From positions 1-21,536 of the forward strand of contig JBKPSV010000105.1 in assembly GCA_046735215.1 (NCBI GenBank): a stretch of 21,536 nt of DNA, written 5' to 3'. The position numbers and the translations under genes are program-made. Shown here one piece after another: positions 1 to 7,252 of this stretch (position 1 is the stretch's first letter; the number at the start of each line of letters is the position of its first letter). The stretch is from JAMXLO01 sp046735215. GTDB taxonomy: Bacteria; Pseudomonadota; Alphaproteobacteria; Acetobacterales; Acetobacteraceae. The notes under the pieces were generated by a model, which did not search any database, was not told where the DNA came from, and saw only the letters and a program-made list of their open reading frames with translations.

Positions 1-249
1 GTGCTTGCCGCCGGGCTCGATGTTCTGCCGCAGGAGCCGGCCAACCCGCAATCGCGCCTGATTGCCGCCTGGCAGAGCAATGAGGACTGGATCCGCCACC
101 GGCTGGTGCTGACACCGCACTCGGCCTTCTACACACCGGAGAGCATGCGCGACAATCGCGCCTTCGCTTCGCGCACCGCGGCGCGCTATCTGCGCGATGG
201 GCGGCTGGATAATTGCGTCAACAAGCAGTTCCTGATCGCGCGCGGCTGA
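1..249 (+). CDS. D-isomer-specific 2-hydroxyacid dehydrogenase, C-terminal fragment (5' end outside window)
   Basis: This is the last 82 residues of an NAD-dependent D-2-hydroxyacid dehydrogenase, the family that includes phosphoglycerate and hydroxypyruvate dehydrogenases and CtBP-like proteins. The fragment opens with the family stretch AAGLDVLPQEP, which closes the NAD-binding domain. LTPHSAFYTPES follows, with the presumed catalytic His at fragment residue 40. It ends with the helix that returns to the catalytic domain (YLRDGRLDNCVN). The frame is open at base 1, so the true start lies upstream and the GTG at base 1 should not be read as a start. The stop is 7 bp before the GMC oxidoreductase ATG, so the two are probably co-transcribed. 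Such an enzyme could reduce or oxidise a 2-keto/2-hydroxy acid linked to the product of the neighbouring oxidoreductase; the actual substrate cannot be read from the sequence. Confidence 0.85.
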   Translation: MLAAGLDVLPQEPANPQSRLIAAWQSNEDWIRHRLVLTPHSAFYTPESMRDNRAFASRTAARYLRDGRLDNCVNKQFLIARG

Positions 250-256
250 GGGTGGC

Positions 257-1855
257 ATGAAGGACAAGGTGGACGTTCTCATCATCGGCTCCGGCGCCTC
301 TGGCGCTGCCGTTGCCTGGAGCCTTGCCGAGACAAAGATGCGCATCCTGTGTCTCGAACAGGGCGATTGGATGAAGCAGTCAGACTACCCGTCCAATGGG
401 CGGGACTACGAGGCGCGGGTGTTCAGCGACTACGCCACCAGTCCGAACATCCGCCAGCGACCCAGCGACTATCCGATCAACGACGACAACTCGCCCATCA
501 AGGTGGTGAACTTCAATGCCGTCGGCGGCTCGACGGTGATGTACACGGCACATTATCCGCGGCTGCATCCGTCCGATTTTCGCGTTCGCACGTTGGATGG
601 CGTGGCGGATGACTGGCCTATCGACTACGCGACCCTCGAGCCATTCTTCACTGAGAACGACCGCATGACGGGTGTTTCGGGGCTCGCGGGCGACCCCGCT
701 TATCCGTCACACGAGCCACCGATGCCGCCGCTTCCGTTGGGAAACACGGGGGCCAAGATTGCGAAAACGATGAACGAACTTGGGTGGCATTGGTGGCCGT
801 CGGACAGTGCGATCGCAACCACGGAATACGACGGTCGCGCGCCTTGCATCAATCTCGGTCACTGCACGCCGGCCTGTGCGCAGGGAGCAAAAGCGAGCAC
901 CGACATCACGTATTGGCCGCATGCCATCCGCGCCGGCGTCGAGCTGCGCACCAACTGCCGGGTGCGAGAAATCACCACTGGTGAAGACGGGATGGCGACC
1001 GGTGCCGTCTACTACGACGCAGACGGTGTCGAGCAGTTCCAGCCGGCCGAAGTCGTTATCATGGCGTGCAACGGGGTCGGCACGCCGCGGTTGCTGCTGC
1101 ATTCCGCCTCGGGCCGCTTTCCCAACGGGCTCGCCAACTCCAGCGAGCTGGTCGGCAAGAATCTGATGTTCCATCCCTGGGCGCACGTTGTCGGCTATGT
1201 GGACGAGCCGATGGACGGACATCGCGGCCCACCGCTTTGTCTGTGGAGCCAGGAGTTTTACGAGACCGATCACTCGCGTGGCTTTGTGCGCGGTTTCAAC
1301 TTCCAGTTCAATCGCACCATCGGTATCGGCACTGAGGCGGTCAACGCCGAGGCGATCGGGCTGGTGCCGTGGGGCGAGGGGCATCACGATGCGTTTCGCG
1401 GCCTTGTCGGTCACCGCATGTCGGTCGGCATCTGCACGGAGGACCTCCCAGAGGAGCATAACCGGGTAACACTCGATCCGGTGCTGAAGGATCGTCACGG
1501 CATCCCGGCGCCAAAGATCGACTACACGATCGGTGAAAACACCGACCGCATGCTCGACTTCGCGCTCGATCGGGGAAGGGAGATCCTCGCCGCGGCTGGT
1601 GCGCGACATGTGCACACCGTTCGGCCTGTTGTCTACGGCGGCTGGCACCTGCTTGGCACCGCCCGCATGGGCAACGACCCAGAACGCTCCGTGGTGAATT
1701 CATGGGGACGCAGCCACGACGTGAAGAATCTATTTATCGTCGATGGCAGCATCTTCGTAACATCCGGCGGCGTGAATCCTACCTCGACGATCCAGGCGCT
1801 GGCGCTGTACATCGCCGACAGTATCAAGCAACGCTTGGCGACTCTGTTCGATTGA
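257..1855 (+). CDS. GMC-family FAD-dependent oxidoreductase
   Basis: This 532-residue flavoprotein belongs to the glucose-methanol-choline oxidoreductase family, which oxidises alcohol or sugar hydroxyls with FAD. The N-terminal dinucleotide fold is clear (DVLIIGSGASGAAVAW, residues 7-22), followed by a glycine-rich FAD-contact segment (NAVGGSTVMY, about 93-102). A cysteine-rich insert (CINLGHCTPAC, about 197-207) resembles the one in gluconate/sorbitol dehydrogenase large subunits. The C-terminal GMC domain carries GGWHLLGTARMG with candidate catalytic His464 and GGVNPTST with Asn507, the usual His/Asn pair. There is no signal peptide or Tat motif, so it looks cytoplasmic. The start codon has a purine-rich sequence (GAGGGTGG) just upstream, and a second gene begins 8 bp after the stop. 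Family length and motifs are convincing; the substrate (gluconate-like sugar acid, polyol or other alcohol) is not determined. Confidence 0.9.
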   Translation: MKDKVDVLIIGSGASGAAVAWSLAETKMRILCLEQGDWMKQSDYPSNGRDYEARVFSDYATSPNIRQRPSDYPINDDNSPIKVVNFNAVGGSTVMYTAHYPRLHPSDFRVRTLDGVADDWPIDYATLEPFFTENDRMTGVSGLAGDPAYPSHEPPMPPLPLGNTGAKIAKTMNELGWHWWPSDSAIATTEYDGRAPCINLGHCTPACAQGAKASTDITYWPHAIRAGVELRTNCRVREITTGEDGMATGAVYYDADGVEQFQPAEVVIMACNGVGTPRLLLHSASGRFPNGLANSSELVGKNLMFHPWAHVVGYVDEPMDGHRGPPLCLWSQEFYETDHSRGFVRGFNFQFNRTIGIGTEAVNAEAIGLVPWGEGHHDAFRGLVGHRMSVGICTEDLPEEHNRVTLDPVLKDRHGIPAPKIDYTIGENTDRMLDFALDRGREILAAAGARHVHTVRPVVYGGWHLLGTARMGNDPERSVVNSWGRSHDVKNLFIVDGSIFVTSGGVNPTSTIQALALYIADSIKQRLATLFD

Positions 1856-1863
1856 AGGCGCGT

Positions 1864-2310
1864 ATGAACGACCAGATCTTGACCGAATCACAGATTGCCG
1901 ATCTCCGTTGCCTTGCGGGCATGATCATTCCCGCCAGCGCGCAGCATGGCGTGCCTGGCGCAGACGACGAAGCCATCTTTGCGGATATCGTGAACAGTAT
2001 TGGCCGCGACCGCGACGATGTGCTCGCCGCGCTGGCCAAACTGCGCACGCTCGCCGGTGGCGCGTTCGCTGCTCTTCATGCCGCACGCCGCAGCGAAGTG
2101 GCGGCCAGGCTGCGTGCCGAAGGCGGCCGTCCGGTCAGCGTGCTCAGCCGGATTGTGCTACTCTGCTATTACCGCGATGATCGGGTGATGGTTTCACTCG
2201 GCCTGGAAGTGCGGCCGCCCTTCCCGAAAGGCCACGTGGTCGAGCAGGGCGATTGGTCGCTGCTCGACCCTGTGCGAAACCGCAGCCCGTTCTGGCGTCA
2301 GGTATCGTAG
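1864..2310 (+). CDS. small partner of GMC oxidoreductase, gluconate 2-dehydrogenase subunit 3-like
   Basis: A 148-residue protein begins 8 bp after the GMC gene. I chose the ATG at 1864 because the longer open frame (from 1702) lies inside the GMC gene and does not look like protein. The N-terminal part (LTESQIADLRCLAGMIIPAS) and alpha-helical body resemble the small subunit of membrane-bound gluconate/sorbitol dehydrogenases, where this subunit accompanies a GMC flavoprotein. The C-terminus is distinctive: a CYYRDDRVM segment, then PPFPKG, EQGDWSLLDPVR and a final SPFWRQ. Unlike the classical subunit 3 there is no Tat signal, and no cytochrome c subunit gene follows. The likely role is to stabilise or mature the GMC partner in the cytoplasm. 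That role is inferred from gene pairing and weak resemblance; the protein could instead be an unrelated conserved hypothetical. Confidence 0.7.
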   Translation: MNDQILTESQIADLRCLAGMIIPASAQHGVPGADDEAIFADIVNSIGRDRDDVLAALAKLRTLAGGAFAALHAARRSEVAARLRAEGGRPVSVLSRIVLLCYYRDDRVMVSLGLEVRPPFPKGHVVEQGDWSLLDPVRNRSPFWRQVS

Positions 2311-2324
2311 GTAGGTCGGTAAGG

Positions 2325-3521
2325 TCAGGAGCCGGCCTCGATAATGTCGCCGAACAGCACCCAGGTCTTGCCGTCCCAACGTTCCAGCTGCATAGCCTTG
2401 ATCGGCCGATGATCCGTATGGCTGGTGCTTGCCTTGATGCCGGGGAGCACAGTCGGCAGTTCGACATCATGCAGGTTCTCTGCCTGCTTCATCACGTTCT
2501 CCCGTGAGAAGTCGCCATTGCACTGCTGCAGCACCTGCAGCATCAGCTTCGAGGCGGCGTAGGCGTAAACGTAGTTGTTGTCGGTCAAGTCTGCGCCGGG
2601 CATGTACTTCGCCATGAATCCGCGCCATTCCTTCATGCCGGCATCATTGTCCCATTGGTGATCGGTCGGGTCTTTCAGGTAGCCGGTGCTGATCAGCCCG
2701 ACCGCATTGTCCACGCCAGCCGGCGTGATCACCGATCCGACCGATATCGACACATTGCTCATAAAGAACATCGGCTTCCAGTTCAGGTCATGCACTTTGC
2801 GGATCGCCTGGGCGGCAAACTTCGGTGCAGCAGCCACGACCAGCACATCGGCGCCGGACGCCTGCAAGCTGGAAATTTGGCTGTCAATGGTAGGATCCGT
2901 TGGCTCATAGGTCGCTTCGGTTACCATCTTGCCGTAGCGATCGCCGAACGTTGCGTGCAGGCCGTTCAGGTAGTCCTTCCCGAAATCGTCGTTCTGGTAA
3001 AGGACAGCGACCTTGGCATTGGGTTTCTCTTTCAGAATGTACTTGCCATAGATTTGCGCCTCGGTCCGGTAGTCTGGCTGGAAACCAGTCGTCCAGGGAT
3101 ATTCTTTATTGTCGCCCCACTTGGCCGCCCCGGTCGCAACGAACAGATGCGGCACCTTCTTCTGGTTGACATAGCGCACGATGGCAGAATTGGTCGGTGT
3201 CCCCAGCGTATTGAACAGGAAGGCGACCTGATCGGCCTCCACCAATCGGCGCACCTGCTCTACCGTCTTCGGTGGGCTGTAGCCATCGTCCAGCGAGATA
3301 AAGTTGATCTTGTGCCCCGCTACCCCGCCCTGTTCATTGACCATGTTGAAGAATGCAGAGTCCAGCTTGCCGATAGGGCTATATGAGGACACTGGTCCGC
3401 TGTATGGCATGGTATTGCCGATCTTTACTTCCGTCGCCGTGACGCCCGGGGTGTCGGCAGCTGCTCTTACGCTGATTGCGACCGCGCAGGAACACGTGGC
3501 CGCCAGCATCCATCGCTTCAT
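2325..3521 (-). CDS. ABC transporter substrate-binding protein, branched-chain amino acid type
   Basis: This 398-residue periplasmic binding protein is of the LivK/Leu-Ile-Val type (type 1 periplasmic fold). I start it at 3521 because that ATG is preceded by a strong AGGGAGGGAA ribosome site and opens a signal peptide: MKRW, a hydrophobic core (MLAATCSCAVAISV), then a likely cleavage after RAAA. The extra 33 codons further upstream lack signal-peptide character. After cleavage come VTATEVKIGNTMPYSGP and a linked helix, typical of the first lobe, then VEADQVAFLFNTLGTPTNSAI and KVAVLYQNDDFGKDYLNGL of the ligand-binding core. Such proteins bind amino acids, aromatic acids, amides or short carboxylates and feed a LivHMGF permease. 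No permease or ATPase gene lies beside it, so its transporter must be outside this window. It is tail-to-tail with the GMC small-subunit gene (14 bp apart) and divergent from the aldolase gene. The ligand is unknown. Confidence 0.88.
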   Translation of the reverse strand: MKRWMLAATCSCAVAISVRAAADTPGVTATEVKIGNTMPYSGPVSSYSPIGKLDSAFFNMVNEQGGVAGHKINFISLDDGYSPPKTVEQVRRLVEADQVAFLFNTLGTPTNSAIVRYVNQKKVPHLFVATGAAKWGDNKEYPWTTGFQPDYRTEAQIYGKYILKEKPNAKVAVLYQNDDFGKDYLNGLHATFGDRYGKMVTEATYEPTDPTIDSQISSLQASGADVLVVAAAPKFAAQAIRKVHDLNWKPMFFMSNVSISVGSVITPAGVDNAVGLISTGYLKDPTDHQWDNDAGMKEWRGFMAKYMPGADLTDNNYVYAYAASKLMLQVLQQCNGDFSRENVMKQAENLHDVELPTVLPGIKASTSHTDHRPIKAMQLERWDGKTWVLFGDIIEAGS

Positions 3522-3625
3522 GAGTTCCCTCCCTGGTTGCAAGTCTTTTGGGAGTGGAGGAGACTGATTGTCAATCGTCGAGAACTGACGCAGATAGTGG
3601 TTGAACCGGAGATAGGGCACCGATC

Positions 3626-4522
3626 ATGACCAATGAGAGGATGGCTGAGCAGATGTCCAGCAAGGGCGGCTTCATCGCTGCGCTTGATCAAAGCGGGGGA
3701 TCAACGCCTGGTGCACTACGGCTCTATGGCGTTCCGGACGATGCTTATAGCGGTGACGCTGAGATGTTCGCCGCGATGCATGCCTACCGCGTCCGTATGA
3801 TGACAGCGCCCGCATTTACCGGCGAAAAAGTCATTGGCACCATCCTGTTTGAGGGAACGATGGATGGCCATGTGGACGGGGAGGCGGTGCCAACCTTCCT
3901 GTGGAACAAGCGTGGTGTCGTGCCCTTTGTGAAAGTGGACAAGGGTCTTCAGCCGGAAAACGACGGCGTCAGTCTGATGCGGCCGATGCCAGAGCTCGAC
4001 CCGCTCCTGACGCGTGCGGCGAAACTTGGTGTCTTTGGCACCAAGATGCGTTCGGTCATCAATCTCCCGTCCAAAACGGGGATCGCTGCCATTGTTGCGC
4101 AACAGTTCGAGGTAGCCGCGCAGATCGATCGCCACGGATTGATGCCCATTCTGGAGCCCGAGGTCTCGATCAAGAGCCCGGACAAGGCCGGTGCCGAGGC
4201 GATTCTGTTGGCGGAACTTGAGCGCTGGTTGGATGCACTGCCGCGTAATCGTCAGGTAATGCTGAAGCTGACGATCCCGGACGTCTCGGACCTCTATGCG
4301 CCGCTGATCAAGCATGAGCGGGTAGCCAGAGTAGTCGCGCTTTCAGGTGGGTATACACGAGCGGAGGCGTGCCAGCGCCTGGCCAAAAATCACGGCATGA
4401 TCGCGAGTTTCTCGCGCGCTTTGGCCGAAGGACTGACACGCTCAATGAGCGACGATGCGTTCAATGCCACGCTGGCCGGAGCAATCGACGATATCTACTC
4501 CGCTTCTACCAAGAAGCACTGA
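3626..4522 (+). CDS. fda: fructose-bisphosphate aldolase, class I
   Basis: This 298-residue enzyme cleaves fructose 1,6-bisphosphate to glyceraldehyde 3-phosphate and dihydroxyacetone phosphate, or runs the reverse. It is the short bacterial class I (Schiff-base) type, about the length of the Staphylococcus enzyme (roughly 295 residues). Visible landmarks are GGFIAALDQSGGSTP (14-28), VVPFVKVDKGL (98-108), the FGTKMRSVI segment, ILEPEV (175-180) and VMLKLTIPD, in which Lys214 is the probable Schiff-base lysine. It has no zinc-ligand pattern of class II. A purine-rich AGATAGGG precedes the ATG. A possible -35 (TTGTCA, 3568-3573) sits in the 104-bp gap shared with the divergent binding-protein gene, but no good -10 follows. 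It ends one base from the end of pgi on the other strand, so it is convergent with the pentose-phosphate operon and supplies triose/hexose interconversion for it. Confidence 0.93.
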   Translation: MTNERMAEQMSSKGGFIAALDQSGGSTPGALRLYGVPDDAYSGDAEMFAAMHAYRVRMMTAPAFTGEKVIGTILFEGTMDGHVDGEAVPTFLWNKRGVVPFVKVDKGLQPENDGVSLMRPMPELDPLLTRAAKLGVFGTKMRSVINLPSKTGIAAIVAQQFEVAAQIDRHGLMPILEPEVSIKSPDKAGAEAILLAELERWLDALPRNRQVMLKLTIPDVSDLYAPLIKHERVARVVALSGGYTRAEACQRLAKNHGMIASFSRALAEGLTRSMSDDAFNATLAGAIDDIYSASTKKH

Positions 4523-4523
4523 T

Positions 4524-6146
4524 TCAGCGACGCTGGCGGAACCGGCGAATAAGGGTATTGGTCGAACTGTCGTGCCGAAGCTCAGGCGCGGCCGATGTGG
4601 CAAGCTCGGGAATGATCCGTTGTGCCAGAACCTTGCCTAGCTCGACACCCCATTGGTCGAAGGAGTCGATGCCCCAGATCGCGCCCTGGGTGAACACGCT
4701 GTGCTCATACAAGGCCACCAGCGCGCCCAGACTATGAGGTGTCAGGGCGTCTGCCAGGATCACGTTGCTCGGTCGATTGCCCTCCGTCACGCGGAAAGGC
4801 GTCTGGAAAGCTGGCGAACCCTCCGCGGTTAGTTCATCCGCAGTCTTGCCGAAAGCCAGCGCCTCGGCCTGAGCGAGCAAATTGGCCATCAGTAGATTAT
4901 GCTGGTCGGTGAGAGGGCTGAGTGGCTGACAGAACCCGATGAAGTCACAAGGCACTAGTTTCGTGCCTTGGTGCAGCAACTGGTAGAATGAGTGCTGCCC
5001 GTCGGTGCCCGGTTCTCCCCATACGATAGGACCGGTCTGCGCGCTTACAGCGTGCCCCTTCAGGTCGACATGCTTGCCGTTGCTCTCCATCTGCAGTTGC
5101 TGCAGGTAGGCAGGAAAGCGTCGGAGATGCGACGAGTAGGGCATCACGCCCAGCGTCTGCGCCCCGAAGAAGTCATTGTACCAGACAGTCAACAAGCCGA
5201 GCAGCAGCGGCAGATTGCGCTCGGGCGGTGCGGTGCGGAAGTGCTCGTCCATTACGTGAAAGCCCGACAGCAGGTCGCGAAAGCCGTCAGGCCCGATTGC
5301 AATCATGGTGGACAGACCGATTGCCGAATCCATCGAGTAGCGGCCGCCGACCCAGTCCCAGAACCCGAACATGTTGGCGGTGTCGATGCCGAACTTGCGT
5401 ACTGCCTCGGTATTCGTCGACAAAGCGACAAAATGTTTGGCCACAGCTGCGTCCGAGCCCAACGCATCCACCGACCACTTGCGTGCGGTCGCTGCGTTGG
5501 TCATCGTCTCAAGCGTGGTGAAGGTCTTGGAGGCGATAACGAACAGCGTTTCACCTGCGTCGAGGTCGCGCGTCGCCTCGGTAAAGTCGGCCCCATCGAC
5601 GTTGGAGACGAAGCGAAACGTCATCGAGCGTTCACTGAACGGACGCAGCGCGAGATAGGCCATCTCCGGCCCGAGATATGAGCCGCCGATGCCAATATTG
5701 ATGACGTTGCGGATGCGCTTGCCGGTATGGCCCAACCAGGCGCCGGAGCGAATGCGCGTGGCGAACTGGGACATGGCGTCCAGCACCTGGTGCACATCGG
5801 GCACGACATCATGGCCATCGACCAGGATTTGCGCTCCCTTTGGCGCACGCAGCGCCACATGGAGCACGGCCCGCTGCTCGGTAGAATTGATCTTCTCACC
5901 ACGGAACATCGCATCACGGCGTTCAGCCACCCCGCGTTCTGACGCCAACCCCAGCAGCAATCGCACGGTCTCATCAGTGATGCGGTTCTTTGAATAGTCG
6001 AGATAAAGCCCCGCGCCTTCCGCCGTGAGCCGTTCACCACGACCAGGATCATTCGCGAAAAGCTGTCGCAGATGCGCGTCCTTGATCTGTTGATGGTGCG
6101 TGGCAAGCGCCTGCCAAGCCGGCGTCTGGTTCGACTGAGCTGCCAT
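4524..6146 (-). CDS. pgi: glucose-6-phosphate isomerase
   Basis: This 540-residue cytoplasmic enzyme interconverts glucose 6-phosphate and fructose 6-phosphate. Both classical phosphoglucose isomerase signatures are intact: WVGGRYSMDSAIG in the middle and SFDQWGVELGK near the C-terminus, with GIGGSYLGPEMAY earlier in the phosphate-binding region. Length matches the long bacterial/eukaryotic type (about 545-550 residues). The ATG follows GGAGGGAAACC, a good ribosome site. It is the last gene of the tkt-gnd-zwf-tal-pgi operon, 19 bp after tal and in a different frame from it. In Gluconobacter and related acetic acid bacteria a single bifunctional Tal-Pgi protein is known with the same domain order; here the two genes are complete and separate. 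Confidence 0.97.
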   Translation of the reverse strand: MAAQSNQTPAWQALATHHQQIKDAHLRQLFANDPGRGERLTAEGAGLYLDYSKNRITDETVRLLLGLASERGVAERRDAMFRGEKINSTEQRAVLHVALRAPKGAQILVDGHDVVPDVHQVLDAMSQFATRIRSGAWLGHTGKRIRNVINIGIGGSYLGPEMAYLALRPFSERSMTFRFVSNVDGADFTEATRDLDAGETLFVIASKTFTTLETMTNAATARKWSVDALGSDAAVAKHFVALSTNTEAVRKFGIDTANMFGFWDWVGGRYSMDSAIGLSTMIAIGPDGFRDLLSGFHVMDEHFRTAPPERNLPLLLGLLTVWYNDFFGAQTLGVMPYSSHLRRFPAYLQQLQMESNGKHVDLKGHAVSAQTGPIVWGEPGTDGQHSFYQLLHQGTKLVPCDFIGFCQPLSPLTDQHNLLMANLLAQAEALAFGKTADELTAEGSPAFQTPFRVTEGNRPSNVILADALTPHSLGALVALYEHSVFTQGAIWGIDSFDQWGVELGKVLAQRIIPELATSAAPELRHDSSTNTLIRRFRQRR

Positions 6147-6165
6147 GGGTTTCCCTCCGTCGCGT

Positions 6166-7242
6166 CTATGTCAGCGCCTTGCTCTTCGTCTCGATGGCTG
6201 CCAGCAGCTCCTTCCAGGAGTCGACGAACCCCTTGGCTCCTTCGTCCTGCAGCTGCCGGGCGAGCGTAGATACATCGACGCCGGCGCGCGTGATCGCTAC
6301 CAACACCTGTTCCGCGTCGCCACCGTCGCGTGGCATCGCCTGGCTGACCGAACCGTGCTCGCCGAACGCGAGCAAGGTCTCTTCCGGCATGGTATTGACC
6401 GTGTTCGGAGCCGCCAGCGCGCCGATGTACAGCACATCGGATGCCTGCGGATCCTTAGTGCTGGTACTGGCGAACAGCAGCCGCTGCGGACGCGCTCCAT
6501 AACCCTCCAGTCGCTGCCAACGCTCGGACTCCAGCAGGTCCCGATAGGCCTTATAGGTCTGCTGCGAAACTGCTATTCCAAGTCGATCGCGAAGCTCCTG
6601 TGGAACCTTCTCTAACGTTGCCTTGTCCCAGCGGCTGACGAACACCGAGGCAACAGATCGGATATCCGGATCAAGACCCGCGGCGACACGTCGCTCGATA
6701 CCTCGCATAAACGCATCGGCGGCTCGCACATAGTCATCGCGCGAGAACAGCAACGTGACATTGACCGGCACACCAGCAAAAACGGTCTCCTCGATGGCGG
6801 GAAGACCCTCCAGCGTTCCAGGAATCTTGATGAATAGGTTGGAACGTTTGGCCTGTCCGTGCAGCGCACGAGCATCAGCCACTGTCTTTGCTGTATCATG
6901 AGCAAGCAGCGGTGAGACCTCAAGCGATACCCAGCCATCCACTCCAGCAGTGCGCTTATGGATTGGCGCAAACATGTCGGCCGCTTTGGTCAGGTCCTGG
7001 ATCGCCAGTTCAAAGAAAAGCGATTCACCGGTCTTGCCAGAGCTCGCCTGCCGCCTGATCTCCTCATCATAGGCTTTGCTGTGCGTGACTGCGTGATCAA
7101 AAATTGAAGGGTTCGAGGTGAGACCGGTCACCGATAGCTCATCAATATACCGTTGCAGGGTGCCACTGGTCAGGAGATCTCTGGTGATATTGTCCAGCCA
7201 AAGACTCTGACCCAGTGCATGGAGCTGTTCTGTCGCCTTCAT
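6166..7242 (-). CDS. tal: transaldolase
   Basis: This 358-residue transaldolase moves a dihydroxyacetone unit from sedoheptulose 7-phosphate to glyceraldehyde 3-phosphate in the non-oxidative pentose phosphate pathway. It is the longer transaldolase type found in cyanobacteria and actinobacteria (about 360-370 residues), not the small 215-residue form. The N-terminal segment SLWLDNITRDLLTSGTL and LTSNPSIFDHA carry the conserved Asp and Asn-Pro motifs. Lys139 in LFIKIPGT is the expected Schiff-base lysine. The ATG has an excellent ribosome site (TGAGGAGG). It starts 10 bp after zwf and ends 19 bp before pgi. The C-terminal segment from about residue 250 (LLFASTSTKDPQASDVLYIG) matches the expected last strands of the barrel. 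Confidence 0.96.
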   Translation of the reverse strand: MKATEQLHALGQSLWLDNITRDLLTSGTLQRYIDELSVTGLTSNPSIFDHAVTHSKAYDEEIRRQASSGKTGESLFFELAIQDLTKAADMFAPIHKRTAGVDGWVSLEVSPLLAHDTAKTVADARALHGQAKRSNLFIKIPGTLEGLPAIEETVFAGVPVNVTLLFSRDDYVRAADAFMRGIERRVAAGLDPDIRSVASVFVSRWDKATLEKVPQELRDRLGIAVSQQTYKAYRDLLESERWQRLEGYGARPQRLLFASTSTKDPQASDVLYIGALAAPNTVNTMPEETLLAFGEHGSVSQAMPRDGGDAEQVLVAITRAGVDVSTLARQLQDEGAKGFVDSWKELLAAIETKSKALT

Positions 7243-7252
7243 CTCAGCCTCC

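Noticed and set aside
707..1648. 313-codon open frame on the minus strand inside the GMC oxidoreductase
   Set aside because: Antisense shadow of a GC-rich gene; no recognisable motif, and the sense frame has the full FAD and catalytic pattern.
3566..3576. GATTG-T-CAATC palindrome with a TTGTCA -35-like hexamer between the binding-protein and aldolase genes
   Set aside because: Arms are only 5 bp and the hexamer 17 bp downstream (CAGATA) is a poor -10, so neither an operator nor a promoter can be supported.
3522..3620. N-terminal extension of the branched-chain-type binding protein to 3620
   Set aside because: The extra 33 residues precede a proper signal peptide, and the internal ATG at 3521 has a strong ribosome site.
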